From positions 1-11,913 of the forward strand of contig CALAZX010000025.1 of the NCBI GenBank assembly GCA_937926555.1: a stretch of 11,913 bases of DNA, given 5' to 3'. This DNA comes from an uncultured Negativicutes bacterium. Lineage in GTDB: Bacteria > Bacillota > Negativicutes > Acidaminococcales > Acidaminococcaceae. How positions within the stretch are numbered: the first letter of the stretch is position 1; the number at the start of each line of letters is the position of its first letter. Positions 7,051 to 11,913 of the stretch are shown here, piece after piece. The translations under genes and the position numbers were made by a program. The notes beneath the pieces were generated by a model. It was not told the DNA's origin and searched no databases. It saw nothing but the letters and a program-made list of their open reading frames with translations.

Positions 7051-8610
7051 ATGAAAGACAATTACCTAACTGCTGTTTTCTGGATATCCTTATGCCTGGT
7101 GGCCCTTGTGGTGCTGCCCGGAACCATCATACCGGAATCCTTTCAGGACATTACCCGGAACGTACGCGTGCTGATCGGCACCGACCTGGGGTGGTACTAC
7201 CTCCTCCTGGTGACCTTCATCGTGCTGTTCTGTTTATTTCTCATAGTGAGCCCTGTGGGGCAGATCAAGCTGGGTGACCCGGACTCGGAGCCGGAGCACT
7301 CCAACATCTCCTGGCTGGCCATGCTTTTCTCCGCCGGCATGGGCATCGGCCTGGTTTTCTGGGGTGCGGCGGAGCCCCTCTCCCACTTCGCCATCGCCAC
7401 GCCGGCGGCGGATCCGGGCACCGTGGTGGCCCTGGAGGACTCCCTGAAGTACACCTTCTTCCACTGGGGAATCCACGCCTGGGCTGTCTACGCCATCGTG
7501 GCCCTGGCGCTAGCCTACTTCAAGTTCCGCAAGAAGGAGAAGTCCCTGCTGTCCGTGACCCTGAAGCCTCTCTTCGGTGAGCGTACCGACGGTCCCCTGG
7601 GGAAAGTGGTGGATAGCGTGACCATCTTCGCCACCGTCATCGGTGTGGCCACCACCCTGGGCTTCGGCGCGGCGCAGATCAACGGCGGCCTGAACTACCT
7701 GTTCGGCATCCCCAGCAACATCTGGGTACAGCTGGTGATCATCACCATCACCACCGTGCTGTTCATCCTGTCGGCCCTGTCCGGCATTGGCAAATGGGTG
7801 AAGCTCCTTTCCAACATCAACGTAATCCTGGCGGTGGGGCTGCTGGCCATGGCCATCGCGGTAGGCCCCAGTGTCACCATCCTCAACGAGTTCGTGGACA
7901 CCATCGGCCACTACCTCCAGGATTTCTTCCGCATGAGTTTCCGCACGGCCGCCAATGACGAGGGGCAGCGGGCCTGGATCCAGGGCTGGACCATCTTCTA
8001 CTGGGCCTGGTGGATCTCCTGGTCCCCCTTCGTGGGCGTCTTCATCGCCCGCATCTCCAAAGGCCGCACCATCAGGGAGTTCCTGGTGAACGTACTGCTG
8101 GTGCCCACGGTGTTCAGCTTCATCTGGTTCGCCGCTTTCGGCACCCTAGCCAACTCCGCCCAGATCATGGACGGCACCCTGGCAGGTCTGGCCACGGAGG
8201 AGGTCCTCTTCGGCACCTTCAGCTACTATCCCCTGGGCGCGCTGCTCTCGGGCATCGCCATCGTGCTGGTGTTCTCCTTCTTCATCACCTCGGCGGACTC
8301 CGCCACCTTCGTTTTGGGCATGCTGTCCGAGGACGGCAGCCTCTATCCCCATAACCGGACCAAGGTGATCTGGGGCGTGCTGGTGTCCCTCATCGCCGTG
8401 GTGCTGCTGGCTTCCGGCGGCCTTGACGCCCTGCAGAACATCCTTATCATCGTGGCCCTGCCCTTCTCCTTCATCATCCTCCTGATGATGCTCTCGCTCT
8501 ATATCGAGCTGAACCACGAGAAGAAGGAGATGGGTCTGTCCATCAAGCCGGAGAACTATCCGGAGAAGGATGAGCCCTTCAAGTCCTACGAGGACGGCGG
8601 CATCATCTGA
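7051..8610 (+). CDS. BCCT-family transporter, probable sodium-coupled glycine betaine uptake
   Basis: Inner-membrane carrier of the betaine/carnitine/choline family, 519 residues with about 12 membrane segments. Diagnostic stretches: SAGMGIGLVFWGAAEP (94-109), whose GMGIG form is the one seen in sodium-coupled betaine carriers rather than in the CaiT exchanger; FHWGIHAWAVY (137-147), giving Trp139, Trp144 and Tyr147 at the positions of the BetP aromatic box; the family signature YWAWWISWSPFVGVFIARIS with Trp320, Trp321 and Trp324; and FFITSADSAT (410-419). The N-terminus is short, as in OpuD-type carriers, and the C-terminal tail is acidic rather than the long basic osmosensor tail of BetP. 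AAGGAG at 7030-7035 is 15 nt from the ATG, unusually far, but no closer start exists. It has its own promoter and terminator and is monocistronic. Substrate could also be another quaternary amine. Confidence 0.93.
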   Translation: MKDNYLTAVFWISLCLVALVVLPGTIIPESFQDITRNVRVLIGTDLGWYYLLLVTFIVLFCLFLIVSPVGQIKLGDPDSEPEHSNISWLAMLFSAGMGIGLVFWGAAEPLSHFAIATPAADPGTVVALEDSLKYTFFHWGIHAWAVYAIVALALAYFKFRKKEKSLLSVTLKPLFGERTDGPLGKVVDSVTIFATVIGVATTLGFGAAQINGGLNYLFGIPSNIWVQLVIITITTVLFILSALSGIGKWVKLLSNINVILAVGLLAMAIAVGPSVTILNEFVDTIGHYLQDFFRMSFRTAANDEGQRAWIQGWTIFYWAWWISWSPFVGVFIARISKGRTIREFLVNVLLVPTVFSFIWFAAFGTLANSAQIMDGTLAGLATEEVLFGTFSYYPLGALLSGIAIVLVFSFFITSADSATFVLGMLSEDGSLYPHNRTKVIWGVLVSLIAVVLLASGGLDALQNILIIVALPFSFIILLMMLSLYIELNHEKKEMGLSIKPENYPEKDEPFKSYEDGGII

Positions 8611-8638
8611 CATCAGAATAGAATCATACAGACATGAA

Positions 8639-8684
8639 AACCCCCTCCCTGCCGGTCATCCGGTAAGGAGGGGGTTCTCTGTTT
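8639..8684 (+). terminator. Terminator after the BCCT gene, possibly bidirectional
   Basis: Arms AACCCCCTCC (8639-8648) and GGAGGGGGTT (8667-8676) pair perfectly over 10 bp, with an inner CCGG/CCGG mini-stem. The plus strand continues CTCTGTTT and the minus strand continues TTTTCATG, so it can serve the BCCT gene and the convergent minus-strand gene at 8794. It starts 28 bases after the BCCT stop codon. Confidence 0.75.
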
Positions 8685-8748
8685 CCGGAACTCTGTTTTC
8701 GTTCCGGGATTGCGGTTCTTTTTTCGGTTACTCCTTCAGCGCTGCCGC

Positions 8749-8777
8749 TATCCGGGTGCACTACCACTACCCGGATA
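8749..8777. repeat. 9-bp inverted repeat downstream of the two-gene cassette
   Basis: TATCCGGGT (8749-8757) and ACCCGGATA (8769-8777) are perfect mirrors around an 11-nt loop. It lies 16 bases past the end of the minus-strand gene at 8794. It lacks a T-tract on either strand, so it is a weak terminator candidate at best, perhaps an mRNA 3'-end stabiliser. Confidence 0.45.
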
Positions 8778-8793
8778 CCTTATTCCATGCCCT

Positions 8794-9639
8794 TTACAAA
8801 GCTTCACCGTATTTTTCCAGCAGCTCTTTCATCGCATCGATATCCAGCTTAACGATAAATCTTTCAGCATCAAGCATATCGGAAGTATCGACATCCGCTA
8901 AGAAATCATCATAAGGTATCATCCCCATCAGGTCTTCTGATGCCCGATCAAAAAAACCTACAGCCCACTTTGATACAACGAGTTGTTCCGTATCCACCAA
9001 AAAGTTTTTTTCAAGGGGGAATGATGATCTGACTCCGTCAGACAGTATATAAAGGGCTAAAATCCCATCATTTCTTTCCAAAAACATCGGCACCGCAAAA
9101 TACAGGTCCTGTGCCTGGACCCGATGAAGATACTCCCCGAATTCATCCCAGCTTTCAACCATCTGCCTGGCCTCTTGCCGGTCAATGGAAACAACCTGCG
9201 TGGCTCCATGAATCAACAGCTGCCTCTGATTTTCATCTTCTAACGCGTCTTCCAGAACGCGCAGGGCCTTCTGATGAATTTGCTTTATTTCATCCTTCAG
9301 CTCGCCTGAAAGTCCACATGCAACCGCCTTTTCGTCAAAAATCATTTCTTTTGCGCCGGTCAGCTCCATTGCCCTTTGCAGCAGGTTGAATAAAAGCTCC
9401 ACATCCGAATTTGTCGAAGGGACTGAAGACGAGAATACCAGTTTTCCCTCTTCCACATCAACTTCCACCCCACGGCCGATCCGCTCTGCATCAAAAATGA
9501 CTGTGGGTGAGCCGATAACTCCTTCATGCAGACGATATGCGTCCTCATACACCCCGTAACCCATATTGCTCGAAAGCAATCTCTTGATATCAAATTCCTG
9601 ATTTACGGAACCTAATTCAATTTCAAAACACAAAGCCAT
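8794..9639 (-). CDS. Unrecognised acidic cytoplasmic protein, second gene of a two-gene cassette
   Basis: 281 residues from the ATG at 9637-9639, which has GGAAGGAG 8 nt upstream; an in-frame ATG nine codons earlier (9664-9666) has none. No signal peptide, membrane segment or catalytic motif was recognised. The protein is acidic, with a beta-rich first third (CFEIELG, PTVIFDAERIGRGVEVDVEEGKLVFSS), a helical middle (DEIKQIHQKALRVLEDALEDENQ), then a mixed segment (DLYFAVPMFLERNDGILALYILSDG) and a helical end. It follows the gene at 9681 by 41 bases on the same strand and is probably co-transcribed. The size, acidity, pairing with a second small acidic protein and position downstream of a surface adhesin are reminiscent of immunity-type genes, but this is only a guess from context. 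Confidence 0.8.
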   Translation of the reverse strand: MALCFEIELGSVNQEFDIKRLLSSNMGYGVYEDAYRLHEGVIGSPTVIFDAERIGRGVEVDVEEGKLVFSSSVPSTNSDVELLFNLLQRAMELTGAKEMIFDEKAVACGLSGELKDEIKQIHQKALRVLEDALEDENQRQLLIHGATQVVSIDRQEARQMVESWDEFGEYLHRVQAQDLYFAVPMFLERNDGILALYILSDGVRSSFPLEKNFLVDTEQLVVSKWAVGFFDRASEDLMGMIPYDDFLADVDTSDMLDAERFIVKLDIDAMKELLEKYGEAL

Positions 9640-9680
9640 ATGAATTGCTCCTTCCTGTCCAGACATACAGGCCTGGTCAT

Positions 9681-10109
9681 CTAAAAAACCTTTTTCCCAA
9701 TCCGGTAAATCATGTCCCCATCATGCCATATTTCAAATTGAGCTGATACAGGCTTCTTCTTTTTCCATAGCCAGCCGGTGAAAATTTCAAAGCATCCCCA
9801 ATAGCCTTCCGTTATTATCTCAAATTCACGATTTTCAGCCACTTCCATAAAGTCCCTTATTGTCATGCGTTTACCGGAAAATTTTCCTTCAGAAAGGATT
9901 TCATCAAAAATCAATACCCAACCATCTTCAGGGTCACAGTTTGTAAAAATAATATCCGCCTCATAACCATGTTCCTCACCATTCTCATCATACCGGAAAA
10001 CATAGTCCAGGTTGAAAATCAGATTGTTGTCTTTAAATGCGACCTTTTTTATTCTGCTGTCATGAAGACTATAACCAAAGCTGTTCTCTCTATTTCTTAT
10101 TATTTCCAT
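9681..10109 (-). CDS. Unrecognised small soluble protein, first gene of a two-gene cassette
   Basis: 142 residues from the ATG at 10107-10109; the frame is open to a TTG at 10145, but neither start has a strong ribosome binding site, so the start is uncertain. The sequence MEIIRNRENSFGYSLHDSRIKK followed by VAFKDNNLIFNLDYVF and later EADIIFTNCDPEDGWVLIFDE suggests a compact beta-rich fold. The aromatic stretch EGYWGCFEIFTGWLWKKKK near residues 100-120 is distinctive, but with its charged end it is not a membrane helix. No known motif was recognised. It is followed 41 bases later by the 281-residue gene. Composition is AT-richer than the transporter genes on the left. Possible immunity-like or accessory protein; function unknown. 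Confidence 0.72.
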   Translation of the reverse strand: MEIIRNRENSFGYSLHDSRIKKVAFKDNNLIFNLDYVFRYDENGEEHGYEADIIFTNCDPEDGWVLIFDEILSEGKFSGKRMTIRDFMEVAENREFEIITEGYWGCFEIFTGWLWKKKKPVSAQFEIWHDGDMIYRIGKKVF

Positions 10110-10301
10110 GCTCACTTGTCCGGTCCCCCACAAAAATATATTCAATAACTACATCACAAAGGAGCCCATATAATTTCAATCCGTATAAATTATTCTATTC
10201 AATCACTATGAATTCCTTCTGTCAGTGTGTTTATATTTTCACTTCTGTATTCCGCTGTCTGCAGCGATCAGTTTTTCCATTGTTTTTTTATCCGCATGGT
10301 C

Positions 10302-10341
10302 AAATGGGGTTTTGAATCCTCATAGATTCAAAACCCCATTT
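10302..10341 (-). terminator. 17-bp perfect hairpin after the trimeric adhesin gene
   Basis: AAATGGGGTTTTGAATC (10302-10318) and its exact reverse complement (10325-10341) surround a 6-nt loop, 24 bases past the adhesin stop codon. Read on the minus strand the stem closes with CCCCATTT but no long T-tract follows, so it is a strong hairpin but an atypical rho-independent terminator. The rest of 10110-10365 holds no gene I can support, only AT-rich sequence that presumably includes the promoter of the downstream two-gene cassette. Confidence 0.62.
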
Positions 10342-10365
10342 CTGATAAACAGTCCTATATTTACA

Positions 10366-11787
10366 TTATTTTGCTATAAAAGAAGCTACTTGAGCAGTCA
10401 GAGAATCCAGTCGAGCTTTTAAATCTGCATTTTCGGATTTCAGGTTCATAACATCAGACTGTAAATTCGCAATAGTCGACTTCTGCTTAACAATAGTATC
10501 CTGCATAGCTTTCACATCAGGAACTTCTGCAGAATGGCGTCCGGCAATGCCGGATCCTATACGGAAAGTAACGCCTAAATTATACATCTGTTCACGACTG
10601 GTTGCCCCCACAGAACCGTATACAAAGGTTTTAGCATTTGGAGTATAACCATAACCAAGAGCTAACGCTCTGGAACCATGAAAAACACCAAGACCGGCCA
10701 TAATCTGACCTTTTTCATGCCCATCATAGTACATTGGTTTTAAGCCGGACATAGCGGCACTTAAAGCGCCGACTTCATCAAGGCGATTGTCGACAGCATT
10801 CACCTGGTTGACAGCAGATTCGATTCTCCGGTTCGTTTCAAATAACTGACTACCGTTTACTGCATCAGTAGAATTCGCAGCGATTTTACCGGGAGCCACA
10901 TTCGTTAATGTACGTTCACTACCTTTAGATCCGAAAGAAACGCTATTGGCGCGGTCAGCGATGGAATCGGGACCAATGGCTATGGCATTTTCAGCGCTTG
11001 CTATAGAATTGCCACCGATAGCCATCGCCTTTTCTCCGGTTGCCATGCCAGACACTAAACCGGCATCATCAAAGCTTTTCTTTAAAGTGTTGACCATATC
11101 AGCTGACTTTTTAGCCTCTGAATCTGCTACTTTGGCAATTTTTTCTGCACTAGCCGCTTTTTCAAGAGCTTGATCGGTTTTTCCATCAACCGCATTGATA
11201 TTCTCTTTATTAGCCGCTATTTTTATAGCTGCTTGCTTTAACTGCGCTACGTTAACAGCATCCGTGTCCTGATCACCCGCCGCTACATTGGTTATCTGGC
11301 GTGTAACGCCCTTTTCCGCATTACCAATGGATACCTGACCGGATGTCGGTTTCCACACACCGACAATACTGTTGTTTCTCATAATATTAGCCGTGCGTTC
11401 TGCAGTCTTTGACTCAATCTCTCCTTCTTTTATCTTTATATCATTGCTGATGCGGGTCTTATCTTCTGCATTGGCAGCAGTCTTCAAATCAGCTTTCAAG
11501 GTTTCTACTTGTGTAGTCAAGCTATTGATCTCAACAGTCAGATTTTTACGGGCTGCAGCCAGTTCTTGAAGTTCTGTGTTTTTATCAGCACCGATTAAAG
11601 TACTTAAGCCCGGAGATTTCTCCCCCTCTGCAGTAAGCGCATATCCTATAGTTGTCTCCTTATCAGCAGCACTCGATAATACACCTATAGCTACTGCACC
11701 TGGTTCAGTGACCGAAGTGCCATATCCCAAAGCTGAACCATTAGTTGCACTTACAACAGAATTCCCACCAACAGCGACAGCAGCCAT
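10366..11787 (-). CDS. Trimeric autotransporter adhesin (YadA anchor), 5'-truncated
   Basis: C-terminal part of a type Vc surface adhesin. Residue numbers are for the full open frame, taken from base 11823. From the N-side: YadA head repeats (AVAVGGNSVVSATNGSALGYG, 15-35; AVAIG, 43-47); a stalk coiled coil (85-150); a neck, RQITNVAAGDQDTDAVNVAQLK (175-196); more coiled coil; a second head (KAMAIGGNSIASAENAIAIG, 265-284); a second neck, TLTNVAPGKIAANSTDAVNGSQL (305-327); and a YadA anchor of four beta strands (about 352-423, ending YNLGVTFRIGSG). Unusually, about 60 residues follow the barrel and form a coiled coil (TIVKQKSTIANLQSDVMNLK...). There is no signal peptide: upstream of about 11787 the sequence stops being adhesin and becomes an EAL domain on the other strand, and the minus frame meets a stop at 11851-11853. 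The ATG at 11785-11787 has no ribosome binding site and is only nominal. As it stands the gene is broken. Confidence 0.85.
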   Translation of the reverse strand: MAAVAVGGNSVVSATNGSALGYGTSVTEPGAVAIGVLSSAADKETTIGYALTAEGEKSPGLSTLIGADKNTELQELAAARKNLTVEINSLTTQVETLKADLKTAANAEDKTRISNDIKIKEGEIESKTAERTANIMRNNSIVGVWKPTSGQVSIGNAEKGVTRQITNVAAGDQDTDAVNVAQLKQAAIKIAANKENINAVDGKTDQALEKAASAEKIAKVADSEAKKSADMVNTLKKSFDDAGLVSGMATGEKAMAIGGNSIASAENAIAIGPDSIADRANSVSFGSKGSERTLTNVAPGKIAANSTDAVNGSQLFETNRRIESAVNQVNAVDNRLDEVGALSAAMSGLKPMYYDGHEKGQIMAGLGVFHGSRALALGYGYTPNAKTFVYGSVGATSREQMYNLGVTFRIGSGIAGRHSAEVPDVKAMQDTIVKQKSTIANLQSDVMNLKSENADLKARLDSLTAQVASFIAK

Positions 11788-11913
11788 TGTTGAATCATTT
11801 GAAATAGTTATTAACAACCTCAAGCTATTAAAAGAACTTGGATTTAGAATTCATCTAGATGACTTTGGAACAGGGTATAGTTCGTTAAAATATGTTAAAG
11901 ACTTGCCACTTGA
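11783..11913 (+). CDS. EAL-domain c-di-GMP phosphodiesterase fragment, both ends missing
   Basis: The plus frame from about 11783 reads AIVESFEIVINNLKLLKELG, then FRIHLDDFGTGYSSLKYVKD and LPL up to the window edge. The DDFGTGYSSL block is the metal-binding and catalytic hallmark of EAL phosphodiesterases, and the preceding helix fits the segment after the TES motif. The fragment has no start codon or upstream part: immediately to its left lies the antisense of the adhesin head. It is AT-rich. The gene presumably continues to the right. It is either the remains of a gene cut by rearrangement or a chimeric assembly join. Confidence 0.82.

Noticed and set aside
7197..8613. Minus-strand frames opposite the BCCT gene
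   Set aside because: Shadows of a full-length, motif-complete transporter on the plus strand.
1..11913. tRNA, rRNA, CRISPR array, integrase or transposase
   Set aside because: Read for these on both strands and none was recognised.

Overview
The window looks like chromosome (or a metagenomic contig) of a diderm Firmicute, most likely a member of the Negativicutes. It encodes outer-membrane proteins that need a second membrane: a classical (type Va) autotransporter and a YadA-type trimeric autotransporter. These sit beside genes with strong AGGAGG-type ribosome binding sites. The lineage is an inference from gene content; there is no rRNA or other marker in the window.

Layout. (1) Bases 1-1910 (-) hold the first ~635 codons of a large autotransporter passenger, broken by a one-base frameshift near 1238; its barrel lies beyond the left edge. 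(2) Bases 2234-5194 (-) are a three-gene iron-siderophore/cobalamin-type ABC importer operon, in the order permease, ATPase, lipoprotein substrate-binding protein. It has a good promoter at 5354-5383 and a clear terminator at 2091-2124. (3) Bases 5540-6868 (-) are a strikingly AT-rich island with two consecutive reading frames. Together they look like an ApeA-type abortive-infection protein: an N-terminal domain followed by a HEPN domain with an RxxxxH motif. The two are split by a +1 frame change. (4) Bases 7051-8610 (+) encode a BCCT-family transporter with betaine-type substrate residues, with a sigma70-like promoter at 6947-6976 and a terminator at 8639-8684. (5) Bases 8794-10109 (-) are a two-gene cassette of unrecognised, soluble, acidic proteins. 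(6) Bases 10366-~11787 (-) are a 5'-truncated trimeric autotransporter (heads, necks, stalk and YadA anchor) that carries an unusual coiled coil after the barrel. (7) The last ~130 bases (+) encode the core of an EAL c-di-GMP phosphodiesterase domain, abutting the broken adhesin head-on.

Genes that plausibly work together are the ABC operon (metal-chelate or corrinoid uptake), the two ApeA halves (phage defence), and perhaps the two-gene cassette. The autotransporter, importer and BCCT genes are GC-rich. The ApeA island and the EAL fragment are AT-rich, and the cassette and trimeric adhesin are intermediate. This mosaic composition points to horizontal gain of the defence island. At the right end it points to either a rearrangement or an assembly chimera.
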